From Oopsacas minuta (Eukaryota; Porifera; Hexactinellida; Lyssacinosida; Leucopsacidae): 64,000 nucleotides of DNA. Shown piece after piece: positions 42,991-55,300 of the stretch. The position numbers and the translations under genes were made by a program. A model generated the notes under the pieces. The model made no database searches. It was not told the DNA's origin and saw only the letters and a list, made by a program, of their open reading frames with translations. The stretch covers positions 310,001 to 374,000 of the forward strand of contig JAKMXF010000255.1 of NCBI GenBank assembly GCA_024704765.1, read 5' to 3'. Numbering within the stretch: the first letter of the stretch is position 1; the number at the start of each line of letters is the position of its first letter.

Positions 42991-43305
42991 TAATAATATT
43001 TCTAGAATTAATATTACAAAATAGACGTATAAATATATTTCTGTATTACCGCATTAGTTACAGTAAATAGCCGATACGGGAACATTTCTCTAAATATTCA
43101 AAAAGATCACACACTTAACTACATCTTTACAACTTTGATAATGCCAACAACAGAAAGAATATTTTCAGATATAGCCATGTAAAATGGTTGAGCCACAAAA
43201 ATTGTGATAATTAATTAGATTTGTGGTAAAAGTACAGAGTAGTCCATTGATGAAAAGCATTACTAAAATCAACTAGAAGCAATATTGAATATAGTATAAT
43301 ATATA
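42991..43305. other. DDX42 upstream region
   Basis: 315 bp, AT-rich. It includes the DDX42 promoter and the SEH1 3' UTR; no open frame or repeat was recognised. Confidence 0.4.
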
Positions 43306-45196
43306 TCATGAAGTTTCTTGATGGGGTAAGTCCTGCTTAGCAGCAGTTAAACCAGTTTGGAATGCAGGATTAATAGGTGCAGGTATGAAGGAATCATGTG
43401 ATGCTACTAATTCTTTGACAATTTCAAAATTATTAGGACCAGCTTGTTTCCAAATAGTTACCCGTCTCTCATTGGTAGAAGCTATCAACATGTCTCCTGT
43501 AATGTTCCAATGTACTCTCCATACTTCTACTACTTGTTTGTCAACCTCACGTAAGGGGATATGTTGGAAAGTATAATGAAAATCTAAAATAAATTAGAAA
43601 TTTGTAAAGAGTTGATCTAGAGACTGATGAACTATAGACTAGGTATTACTAAAGGAAAAAGATCAATCTGTATTCATAAGAGAAATGTACAGAGGAACCT
43701 CAACACACGGAGTGCCAGTGACGCCGAAATATGCCATCCTATTTTCCCGATTATGAAGGTTCATTTAATGGGACAAAAAAATTATCACTCGTTTCCACAG
43801 ACCCCTTTGTGGAGGTTTCACGGTACACTTAATTACCAGATTCCGCAGAACTGCTATTTTCAAGAGGCTTAATCTTGACAACATAGAGTCCTATACCTCC
43901 TACAGCTAGAGAATGGTAGCTACGTCCCATCCAGTTAGCGAAACTAATATCGTTAACTTTACGGAACACATTCTCAGTCTGTTCATCTAATATAGATCTC
44001 CATTTATTGCTGGGTCTAAGAAGTATTACAGAACTAACTACAGATTATATTTATCCAAATAATGCTCTTATCATCAATGTATAGTAAATAGGAGACAAAG
44101 TTAAATAGCAGAATATTCAAGTGAAATATTAAAGTATTAAAGATTATTGTAGTAAATTAATGGTCAAATATGTGGAACGGCATTATTCTATTAAGGAAAT
44201 TCAGATGATAAATAGAGTTTTCTCTTTGTATTCCGAGCATATGCAACGGCAAATTTTTATTGAATTCCCTGAAATTGTTAGCTGTAATTACAGTTCTCCA
44301 AAAGGGATTATCATTTGTACCAAATTCATTATATGAAATCAAAGAATATTTGGATAAAGTCTTAAAGAAGTACATCAGCCAGTATGTACTACAGACGTCT
44401 TATCTGAGTTATATTGTACAACATAGATAAGAAACTAACACGTGTAGCTGATATATTCCGATGTGTTTAGCTGCAGCATTTGGGTCATCTGATCCTACAG
44501 CCAGGAGCATATGGAATAGACTAGACTGAGACCAGCAGATAGAGGAAGCTCCATTTAAACTCTGAAACTCATGAGATAGAGTCCAGTCATTCAATCGCAT
44601 AATATCCTTAGCTTCATATATACGTACATACCCATTATAAGAACATGATGCAAACTTTAAGCCATAATAATGTGGAGCAAATCTGACGTCACTCACACTT
44701 GATTGACTGTCAAGTCGTGTTATCTCTTTATCCCATTGAAGAGTATGCTTTCCTAAACAAAGATTAACTTAAACATCCAAACGTGTTAAATTTCGCGTTT
44801 GCCACCTGCAGAATCAATTCTAGTATTCTCCTGCCATATGCTGACACAACAGTCAAATGAACAGGTTACCAGCAGTTGTCCAAACTGTGGGTGTGCCCAG
44901 TCAATCCTCCAGATAGGACCCTTGTGTGCTGGGAATTTAGTAGTACACTCCCACTGACCATCAGCCTTTGTGTCCCAAACACAGACATGTTGATCAGCTG
45001 AACATGTCGCTAATCTCTGACCTGTTAAATATTTTATAAATCTCCCAAAGTGCATGTAACAGTTGGTTATTCAAATATGTAACTAACCACTAAAGTCAAA
45101 AGTAGCGTCGTGTATGGTATCTACATGAGATGTTGGGATAACTGTCTTTGTAGTACCAGACTTTTTAGGTTCTAAAATCGGGGTTTCCTCTGCCAT
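43306..45196 (-). CDS. SEH1L: Nucleoporin SEH1 (WD-repeat)
   Basis: Beta-propeller subunit shared by the Nup107-160 nuclear pore complex and the GATOR2 complex of amino-acid sensing. Exons (minus): 45196-45088, 45021-44806, 44752-44440, 44033-43837, 43583-43306; phases fit and give 370 aa (human 360). Matching blocks are [74 protein letters not shown] and WRVHWNITGDMLIAST. The exon 4 acceptor was picked at GTTAG (44034) because it alone keeps frame with the preceding GT-ended codon. The C-terminal tail past the propeller is short and polar. Intron 4 holds a family B element. SEC13 was considered; the ATCSADQ and EAKDIM blocks favour SEH1. Confidence 0.93.
43689..43826. mobile_element. Family B inverted-repeat element, copy 2 (SEH1 intron 4)
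   Basis: Begins ACAGAGGAACCTCAACACAC and ends GTGGAGGTTTCACGGTACA; the interior GCCAGTGACGCC matches copy 1. Confidence 0.65.
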
Positions 45197-45556
45197 ACTA
45201 ATCAATACACAATAATGATAATATATGTAAATGTAAATACAGTAAATAACTCATATTATAACCAAGTAGGATATAACGAAACTCCCATTATAAATAAGTG
45301 ATACTATATCCCCTATAGCTAGAAAATAAGAGATTTTACTCAGCTTAGAACGAATTAAACCAAGGAATTCTTATTACGAAAGTTTCCTTGTAAATGCAAA
45401 CTGTATAATTAAACGCGAATAAATAAAGCTTCTGCATATGTTATTCAATTCAACAACAGGGCCGAACTTCGAAAGGAAAAAGTAAAACTTCGAAGGGAAA
45501 AGTCTTCTCGGCTAGGCCCAATCAAACTAATCAAACAAAATTGAAAATAAACATAA
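45197..45556. other. SEH1 upstream region
   Basis: 360 bp, AT-rich. It contains ATATAACGAAACTCCCATTA (about 45272-45292), a possible remnant of a family A end, and an imperfect direct repeat ACTTCGAAAGGAAAAAGTA / ACTTCGAAGGGAAAAGTC near 45465-45505. No gene. Confidence 0.4.
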
Positions 45557-48500
45557 TCAAGGGTCTCCATCAGGCCAGTTAGAACCCTTCCATAGCTTAA
45601 CATTTCCTACACTCCCAGCTGAGAGAAGACATGAATGTTCATCAAAGAAATCTATAGCATACACAACACTCTTATCAGTACCGTGTTGTAATGACGTCAC
45701 TATTTCTTGTGTCATTAAATCCCAAAAGTATATCTTACCCTCTTCAGAACCACTAACAACGTATGCGTCTGTAGGACTGAGAGCTATACCAACTTTATAA
45801 TCTTTGTTCTTGTGACCTAAAATAGTTAATGTGTGTAGAGATGTACACTGCACAATTATAACAACAAATATTATATCGTGAGATTTACATGACATGGATA
45901 ATGTAAGTGGTAGACATCGGAATTCCACAACTCTCATTCATTGGAATTTTATCACAGACATAAAATTTGATATTTGCGTGTATTTTGGTGACTGATGTAA
46001 CAAATGGGATAAACAACCTATATACGTATAACTAAAACTTAAAACCTAATTACAATATCTAGAAAGGAACATCTGTTCACTATAAGTCACAGGCCAAAGC
46101 AGTACATATCAGAAAGTTGTTGATACAGTTTCATCTTTTGCATAGAATGTCGGTATATCTTCTATTGGAGAGGTATTGATATCGAAATACAGTCGGAATA
46201 TTAGATCCTCATCTGACGTTTCAACATATGTTTCTCCAAAACATTCACTTTGAACGCCTATTTTCAAATTATAATCCAATGAGAAAACTGTAACATCAGA
46301 ATTGTTTGGTTTATTCTTGTTAATCGAAAGAATACGACATTCTGTAATAGTAGATCTGTTACATAATTTTCCATCATAATCACCTGGTATCCTCGTTATT
46401 TTGAATGATATGATCCGTTCGATGCAATCTACACAAGCAAATACCTGTAGTTTGTAACCTTGGACATAGAAATCGGGACCTATGATATCTAAATCAGATT
46501 GAGAATAAAATGGTTTATACAAATGCACTTCACAACCATCTAGGTCTTTCTTGCATTTAAGTTTCAGCTCCATTTCATCAAGTCTCATTCCTAGAAGTTC
46601 TACCTGCTCACGTAACATGTTAATATGCATTATATGCTGATCCTTGTTATGTTCTGGTAATTCCTCTCGTTTGATATAAGAGTCACTACATTCTGAATAT
46701 GAATTTCGAATAAAATGGCAGAATAGACGAAATTTCGGACACTCCTCGTTATGCTCTTCAATAATTTCTCTTTCCATAACTTCACCACATTCATTAGGAC
46801 AGTCTACCAAGAAATTTGGACATTCATCCAAATGTGTAGCTAAATCTCTTGCTAATCCAGTGCGTTGGCAATATTCACAAGATATGTTTCGCATTGAACA
46901 ATAGTAGGTTTCATGCATAGCAACATCTCCTCTTTCATTAACTTGGTTACATTCTAGACAAAGTTCGAGAAAATATTGGCATTCATGTAAGTGCATTTCA
47001 GCTTCAGACAAACTTCCCTTCCACTCACAACCTCTCAATAAAGGACATCGTATTTGCAGTTTGGAAATAGAGTCCCTGATTTTTACAAGAGAATTAGGAT
47101 TGGTCGATTTGGAACACCCTTTACAAGTTATGTTTGAAGAATCTAGTACAGCTTCTCGTATAATACCCTCATATATGGGACATATTACATAACTCCTCTC
47201 CAATTCTGTTAAGTTTACAATCAAATAATCTTCTTTATACCCACAGTACCTCAGAAAAGGTTTAACTACATAGAGTAGGTCATTGCTACTATCCGGTATT
47301 TCCTCATTAGACAATAAACATTTCGCCATATTTTAGAATTTTATGAAAACAGTAATTTGAATTAATATGATATCTGAGCATATTTAATCCACTAATAAAA
47401 GTGATGCCAAATGTCAGGCTGTTTAAATAGAGGCTATACATACTTGTAGGTGTTTGGTTACAGTTTAAAGTAGACTTCCAGAGGATCGTAAAGACACACA
47501 GCGTTATCAAATGTGTTCCAAACAAGGAATGTTTAAGAACACATAAATTTGGAAGGTAAATAAAACTCCCTCGATTCCTCCTATCAGGAATTCACCTAAC
47601 CTACAATACATTCTATCTCACCTTTGTACACACATAGTGTATCTCCATTAGTTTTATCCAAAAGTCTTATATTGCTGTCTAGAGCTGCTGCTAGAATACA
47701 GTGTCTATCATGAGAATGTTTAGCATGTGGTACAGGGTGGTTAATATTAAAGAGAGATAATTCTCCTGCTCTTATGTCATAGCAACGTATTGTACCGTCA
47801 ATACTTGAAGTTAGAATCTCATGATCTGTGATGTCTATGCTAGATACACTGTCTGTTGCTTCATCTAGTACCTAAACGATCAATTCCATAAAATTAATCA
47901 AGGGACCAGTACAACAAATTGGATGGTACAGAGAAATTCGGCAACGGGCATTTTTCTCCAAATACGTACAGTCGAAATCGGGTTATTTCGTCGTTTGGGA
48001 AGTGCAATCAAATGGATAAAACAACCGATTTCGACTGTACTTGTATTCAGAAAAGGTCACACCCTGGACAACTAAATTTTTTAAAATTTTGAGCACACAT
48101 CAGCTGGACGAATATTCTTTGAGATATAGCAATGCAAAGTGCTGATCCACAAATAATCGCGGTTAAATAATTCCTAAGAACACAATCTCGTTATATTCGA
48201 CTGTTCGCAATAATCTATAAGATTGCTGTTTATATATGAGACACTTTAACCACCAATTATATAATGAATAACAAGTAGTACAATATGATTAGTACACTAA
48301 AGAATTTATAGAACAAGTATCGTATAAAAATTATTAGATGAAACAAGATATACCTGTATGGGATCAATCGCCTTTGATCTACAATCCCAGATTCTAACTG
48401 TCTTATCATAAGAACCAGATATAGCTATAGAAGAGTCACTATTGAATAATACACAATTAACACGATGCTCATGACCTCTGAATTTGCGTAGAGGTTTTCC

Positions 48501-48779
48501 AGTAGATACGTCTGTAAGTAGAACAAGTTTATCAATTCCACAGCTGATTAGGGTAGCATTATCGTGTGAAGCTGCGGCACCTAACACCTCTTGGGTATGT
48601 CCGGAATATTTCTTAATAAGTTTAAGTTTATGTGGATTCCATAATGCCACCATTTTATCAGCTCCACACGTGAGACAGTAGTGTCCGTCTTTGTTGAAGG
48701 ATACAGCCCGCACTGGACCTTCATGTGCCCCGCTTAACTCTCCATGTAGACGAGATGGTATTTTGTCCTTGAATAGCAT
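45557..48779 (-). CDS. WDR83: WDR83 (MORG1) WD-repeat scaffold
   Basis: Propeller protein that scaffolds ERK signalling and is found in spliceosomes in other animals. Exons (minus): 48779-48354, 47871-47622, 45816-45557; phases fit and give 311 aa (human 315). An in-frame TAA lies two codons before the start. Matching blocks are GPVRAVSFNKDGHYCLTCGADK, RKFRGHEHRVNCVLFN, SSIDITDHEILTSSIDGTI, LDSNIRLLDKTNGD and KGHKNKDYKVGIALS. The last intron is 1.8 kb and contains a complete same-strand TRAF-like gene. Intron 1 contains a 73-bp hairpin element. The exon 3 join (K | GHKNK) restores the human KGHKN block exactly. Confidence 0.94.
46109..47329 (-). CDS. TRAF-type zinc-finger protein, degenerate RING, nested in WDR83 intron 2
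   Basis: Single exon, 406 aa from a clear ATG (MAKCLLSNEE). Residues about 48-75 resemble a RING that has lost ligands (CPIYEGIIREA, then ITCKGCSKS). Several TRAF-type zinc fingers follow (RCPLLRGCEWKGSLSEAEMHL, CEYCQRTGLARDLATHLDEC, DCPNECGEVMEREIIEEHNEEC). A short coiled coil (HINMLREQVELLGMRLDEME) leads into a divergent MATH/TRAF-C domain (FYVQGYKLQVFACVD, SFKITRIPGDYDGKL). TRAFs are trimeric adaptors upstream of NF-kB and MAPK; a gene lacking RING cysteines would act as adaptor rather than E3. The gene sits wholly within the last WDR83 intron on the same strand. A named TRAF orthologue cannot be assigned. Confidence 0.85.
   Translation of the reverse strand: MAKCLLSNEEIPDSSNDLLYVVKPFLRYCGYKEDYLIVNLTELERSYVICPIYEGIIREAVLDSSNITCKGCSKSTNPNSLVKIRDSISKLQIRCPLLRGCEWKGSLSEAEMHLHECQYFLELCLECNQVNERGDVAMHETYYCSMRNISCEYCQRTGLARDLATHLDECPNFLVDCPNECGEVMEREIIEEHNEECPKFRLFCHFIRNSYSECSDSYIKREELPEHNKDQHIMHINMLREQVELLGMRLDEMELKLKCKKDLDGCEVHLYKPFYSQSDLDIIGPDFYVQGYKLQVFACVDCIERIISFKITRIPGDYDGKLCNRSTITECRILSINKNKPNNSDVTVFSLDYNLKIGVQSECFGETYVETSDEDLIFRLYFDINTSPIEDIPTFYAKDETVSTTF
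47967..48039. mobile_element. Family F hairpin element, 73 bp (WDR83 intron 1)
   Basis: TACAGTCGAAATCGGGTTAT at the left and AACCGATTTCGACTGTA at the right are inverted repeats flanked by TA. No coding capacity; only one copy was noticed. Confidence 0.7.
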
Positions 48780-49352
48780 TCCCTTTTACCGTTACATACA
48801 TATACTTGGAACCTTTACAACAATACTTTGGAATTCAATGCTGATAATATAACTATTAGCTTGTAATACAAACCTCATTAGAACTACAAGTAATAGTATT
48901 CATAAAGATTCATAACAGTACGTACCAGTGTTCTTCTTGAAAGAAAGTAGATAATTACTACAATTACGACCAATATTTCATATTACACTACTTACTCTTT
49001 ACCAATGTCTATTAATATAATAAATAATTACAGCTGATACATCCAATTAAACAGAATACTCCTGCTATTTAGTAAAGTATTGAACACCACAGATCAATGA
49101 GTTTCAGATTTATTGTCTTTGCTTTCCACTAACCGTACAGGGTTCACGTTTGAAGAGACAGGACAGAGAAAACTTCAAAGGATCTCATTTACCAAACTCT
49201 TCTTTAATTGGTAGATAATCAAATGTAAATGATCAGATCCTCAATTTGCAATTATAACATAAGGACCTAGAACAATAATATATTAGGCACTATACGCCAC
49301 TTTATAGAGCTATATAAAAGAGCTATCGTTAATATATTCAAAAATAAACAAA
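48780..49352. other. Divergent promoter region of WDR83 (-) and the GPCR (+)
   Basis: 573 bp separating two outward-facing genes. It contains the GPCR TATA box (49311-49320). No gene or repeat was recognised. Confidence 0.5.
49311..49320 (+). promoter_or_regulatory. Candidate TATA box of the GPCR gene
   Basis: TATATAAAAG lies 33 to 42 bases before the ATG. With a usual spacing of about 30 bases this predicts a start site near 49341 and a leader of about 12 bases. Confidence 0.5.
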
Positions 49353-52300
49353 ATGAATTGGATATATTTTGCGTGTGTTTGTTTAGCATATATTTCTGTT
49401 ACACAAGGAGGAAGTTCTAATTGTAGCAATAATGGCAATAAAACTGATATATTTTCAAGTTTCACTAGTGGAGTATCTGGTCATGTTATTTTCGCCACAC
49501 TTGTAATTCTAAATATTCTAATTCTGATCGGAAATCCAACTACAATTCTTGTAATTTTATTCAAAGAAAAGAAACCCTATGACATTCTAATTCTAGGGCT
49601 GGCAATGTTTGATACTCTAACCGGATTAATACCGTTACCAATCACAAACTATAACTATTTCTATTATTTGTATGTTAACAAGACTGTGGTAGACCAGTCA
49701 TACTTCATCAGTGGGGGTGAAGTGGGGTGTGCTCTGTATGGTTGGTCTGCTCTCACATTCAAATCTGGTGCTATGCTAATATTGACTATTATTCCATTTG
49801 AGAGGTAAGTGGAATCTAATATAATAATTCATGAAATAATGACACAATTAAATATATATATTAGCTAGAAATGTCTTATTTAAAATATTTCTTACAATGC
49901 AGTTTGCTCCTGAATCTTCAAATTAGCATTTGCAATTCTCTACACGCAAAAAGAAGTAGGAAATATTTGTAGATTTCTTAAGTGGAAATAACACAGTATA
50001 TATTTTATAAAAGAGATACAAAACAAGAAAAGGCGTGTATTGGTGTAACAACGTATAACGAAGCACACTATTATATCTTATTAATAAGACACATTGCCTT
50101 TTAAAAGTTTGCACATTGCATATTATTGCTAACCAAAATACTATTACGCTACGCCTGTAACCGTACACTGCCAGATAATGATATAATTGTTTAAGCACTT
50201 TGATAAATAGCAACCTATAATGCTAATTTCGAGTAGACTATATGTTGCTGAAACATAACTAGCGTAACATACGATGCTGGTTATTAAATTGCTAGTCTTT
50301 ATAGAAACGTTCGTTTAATATCTTTGTTCTCTACAGATTGTTAGCTATCAATTTTCCGTTTTGGTATAAAAAGAGTGTAAAGCTATGGAAGATCAGTTTG
50401 GTGCTAGTGGCTGCAATAATATTCTCAGCGTTCCACTCCCTACTACCTGCTATTCCTGGTATATCTGTTATGAAGCCTTACGGCACTCAGAAGTCTTACT
50501 GCCATTTTGAATATGATGAGCCAAATAATATTGGGTGAGTATTTTAGAATTTTTGGGAATTATAAATAATAGTAGAGTATATTTAACTTTTATCAATATA
50601 CTACCCTAGCTGATGTTCATGTAACAAAATGTAAATATGGGATATCAATGACATAATGAGTTTAATATCTCAAACATTGTATTGAAATCAATTTTATTGA
50701 TTACTATAGTAAGGACAAATTACGAGTATATAACTTCATTATGTTAATTAGAAGGCGTTCTGAGGTTGTATCGCAATCATTATGTTTCCCAATCACATCT
50801 AAGCTATATATATATATATACACATGATGTAATACAATTTATATTAAGAATTTACATACACCTGCCAGCCAAGTACATAGCTACAGTATAATACTAAGCA
50901 CTCGTGTAATATAAAATTACTACTGATTTGCTTAGATGGATATATGTTAAGGGTTTGATGTGGCCAGTTGTTAGTAGCAATTTACAGATGCAGACTAATT
51001 CTCTAATGTAGAGCTATCCCTTAGGGAGAATTAATATTTGATTAGTTATCTAACCTCAACATTACCATCTATAGCTCCACTAGGCATCCACTGGCTACTG
51101 TGTGTAACCACGTGCATTAGTTCAAAAGAAGTTGGAAATACACAATTTTAAGGATCGCTATATACCTGGAATAACAAATTTGTTGTGCCACTCAATTCAT
51201 GAGTGTATGATCTTGAGAATACAGTTAACTCCAGTTATATCGAAGCTCAAGGAACTGTGATAATTACTGCGATATAATGTATGTTGCTTTGGCAGTTTGG
51301 GTCCATATTTGTACAATTTCATATTTCGATATATCCGTGTTCGATATAGCGGGAGTTGACTGTAGTGACAATAACTGTCAATAAATGCGTATAGATAATA
51401 CAACCAAACTTGAGTAAAATAGTTATTTATAAGCTATATATCTTCAGGTCTGTTATCTACACATACTTCATACAAATATATGGATATGGCATGGTTCTAA
51501 CAGCTAGCTTCTGCTACACACTACTCATATGTAGTATCATACAGTTCTTAATAAGACGTAGACAATACACTACAAATAATAGTTCAAATAACAGCGAATG
51601 GGGAGTGACGAAGAAAAAAGAATTTTTATTATCGCTCAAGTTCATGTTGATACTCGTACTATTTAACATAGGATGGCTACCCTTTCTGGTAAGAATAATA
51701 TATTCATAAAATAGTTTCTAACCGAAATGAGTGATTTCAGATGGGGGATATTGCCAATTGACGTATCGGTTAATGAAAGGCTATTTTGACATACACATAC
51801 ACATGGTTATTCCCTCTTAATGTACAGTAGAGCTAGCTTATTAGCAACTCACTTAGTAGCAATATTTATTTATTTATTTATTTATTTATTAGCTCTCTGC
51901 TAATTGTGTTCACTTATTAGCAACTTCTCATAAACATAAGTTGCTAATAAGCAAACTTCACTGTAGTTGCCATCATCATCAAGGTATTTTAGAGTTGTGG
52001 TGTGTAGGCAATGTTTAGCAATTTGTTGATGGTTAAGTAGGAAGAGGGAGCAGCTACGTATAAGTTAATTATCTTCAATTCTAATGTAACCAGAAATTAT
52101 TATGTAAAATATCATTGTGGCTGAGTGAGAATTGACCACAGCAAATAATGAATTATTAATAGACAATAAATTTCTGTATTTAGGTCTCTCTAACCTTCAG
52201 AACAGTCCTACCTCGTTGTTCTGCGCATGAGGATGTACAATCTATTCTAGAATTCTTAGGTGTACGTATTGCTGTACTTAACTCTGTCATAAACCCAATA

Positions 52301-55300
52301 GTATATGTGCTATTGATGCAGAGTTATAGACAAGGTTACAAGGTATTATTCGGCACTTGTTGTCATTGGATAACCTGTAGGAAGTTCGCACTATTCAAAC
52401 CGAACAAAAACAATAAAGGTAAGAATTTGTTTAAAACTCGTAATTATTGAAATAATCACATGTTTTCAAATCAAATGATCAAATATGATATTATTAAATA
52501 TGAGCTTGAGATTGTGTAGTATTCAGCTGTAAATGTATGTGCTTGATCAACAAAGAAAAGTTCTGGGAATTTTAATTAAAATCAATTGCTAAATCTAGCA
52601 CAAATATTGAAACAATCAACACGCATGAATCAACTGACTGCTGACTTACCCAAGGCCAATGTAGTGGCGGCGGAAGCAATAGCTCATGACATGGCTTGAA
52701 TATTTAGAAAATGTTACAATATTTACCTATCCCTTTAGAGGAATATCTCTCTAAGGCGTTATACCAAAAGAGCAAAGAAGTAAGTCATACATATAGTTTC
52801 TATTCTGAATACAGAACTAGACAGAGGAGCCTGAACAACTCGAGAGAGAACGTATCTATCTTCAGGCAAGATTCTCTCCTCGCATCTCCCAGATATGTAG
52901 AGACAGGGTATAATTCAGGGAAAAACTCTGTCACATCAATTCCTCAAACAGACGTGAGTTTATGATACAGTGGAACCTCCACAAACTGGGTTCTCGGGAC
53001 ATCGAAGACGTTACCCTGTTTGTAGAGTTTCACTCTAACTTACAGTTTTCATGAATTTTCTGAATCAATAGAAAATAAAATTACCCGAAGATCTAGTTAA
53101 TTTCCAAAAGCATACAGTATACAACTCATAATGGTAGTAGCCAACAAACATGAATATACAATTGTGTTCTTTCAAATAAGAATGCTTCTGATACATTTAA
53201 GTTAATCATACTACAAGTAAAATACAACTTAATTAGCCACGAAGATAGTATTATTGTGTTGTATTTCGTATTTAGCGCATTTCTCTTTATACAATGCATT
53301 ATCTTTGGTACCAACTCTCATTTGATATTTGGTGTCTCTAAAATCCACATATGACAGAAATATAAGAGCAGTGAAGCAGATTATAAATATCCACTCTCCA
53401 GTAGCATCTGAGTTCATAGCTTCATTCCGCATTATTTGTTCACCTCCCATGAGTAACACATCTGTCTCAGATGCTTGCATTTTCCTCCAAATAGGTGTAG
53501 ATATTACCCTCACCAATAATCCAATAAGTGATATTACGATAAAGCAACATCGCATGAGTATGAACACAATCCTGACAATGGAAACCTTCTCTCTAGGTCG
53601 TTTCAGTACAACCATTGTAGCAATAATAACCTGTACCCCAAAGAATATACCAGTTAGTATCTGCATTGCAAAACTACCTCCGTGTCTTAAAAAATCAGCA
53701 GTTCGTACATGAGTTCTGTCTAGAAACGAAAAATGCACCATCATAGCTAGGAGCAGGATGAGTCCTATTATAAACTCGAAATAATTGAGTAGAATAAACA
53801 CATATTTCAACCAGGTGTATTTCCTGAACGGTAAGCTAGTCTTCTCATTTTGCTTGAACTTAATATACATAGTAAAGAAGATAGAGAATACTAAGGGATA
53901 AGATAGTACTTTAAATAATCCTCTCTCAGGATTTCTCTCTAGCAAATCTGATGGAGATAGGAATTTTCCATCCTCAAAATGTCCCATGTATCCTCCCAAT
54001 AAGAAGCAAATAGAATAATTACTGATATACAGGAGAGAAGCGAATATTGGATACAGTGCTATGTCTGATTTAGGTTGTAACCATTTCCAGCCATGTTTCA
54101 CTCTCGTTTTGAAATCCATGTCTGTAGCTACATCGAATAATTTCTTAGCTGGAACAGTCATTTGTGTTAGAAAAATTATTTTATGTTTGATTCGGTCAGA
54201 ACAGTTATAAGATATATTCAGCATAAAATGTAGGCAAGAAATAGCAACCAATAGGATTGAGGTATTATATCCAGACAGCTGTGATTATTATCACGAATAT
54301 TGTAATTTATTTGTTAGAATATTTTTGGTGTTAAGTCAGACGAACTTTGCGTAAATATTGTATGTGTTCAATAGCCCAGTATTGTCAACATCTGTTTACA
54401 TACCAAGGTTGGTAAATAAACATTTCTGAGTTCAATATTGGTTAGGATTCTTTGTAAATGACAGAAATTAAACTGTAAATGATTATACTTCTCGGCTCCA
54501 TAGAAATTAAATGTATGTCCTTCAAAACCAAAAGAATGTGTATGAATTTTGTAAAAATAACTATTCATTATATTTTTATAGACTTTTGGGATGTTCCAGT
54601 TTATCCCAGGAGGTCGTAGAGATGTTACATCATACACCATAAGAGAGATGGATGAGCAAGCTATAGGAGAGCACCCAGCCGTTATGATGCCTGAGTCCCT
54701 CTCAGCATTCACCATTGCTTCTGAGTCTACTCTCAACTCAACACTACCAAGGGATGTCAATAGAGATGAAGTTGTTACCCCATTAAGGTGAGGGAATATC
54801 ACATACGTACTACTATAATATTTGAGATATCTAAGTAATACAGTCAACTGCTATCAGGCTTGAGGTCAATTACAATTGCACTATAATTGTAATTTGATTG
54901 TAATTGAAAATTTCAAGAGTCTTATAGTCGTAATCGATTTCCAATTTGGTGTAATGGTTCAATTATATTTCAATTACATTTTTGGTTTTTCATGGGTGTG
55001 AAATGTTCCAGTGAATTATAACATTCTGTGTGTTCGGGAACACACAATTCCAAACTTTGTGTATTCACGAACACACTAAGTTTGGAATTGTGTGTTCGTA
55101 AACACAAAGTTCCTGTAAATATCTACAGTGTAATTGGAGGGAAAAAATTGAAATGTAATTGTAATTGAACATTTTACCTGTCTTGTAATTGATTCGTAAT
55201 TGTAATTGAACAAATGTAATTGACCCCAACCCCGACTGCTATATCAAAGCTCAAGAGACAGCGAAAATTACCTCGATATAGCCCACGAAATTTATGTTAC

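Noticed and set aside
43306-45196. SEC13 instead of SEH1
   Set aside because: The [15 protein letters not shown] and [10 protein letters not shown] blocks match SEH1; SEC13 lacks them.
52739-52965. Exon 5 stop as the definite end of the GPCR
   Set aside because: Five later exons continue in phase, so the long form is preferred; the short form is kept as an alternative.
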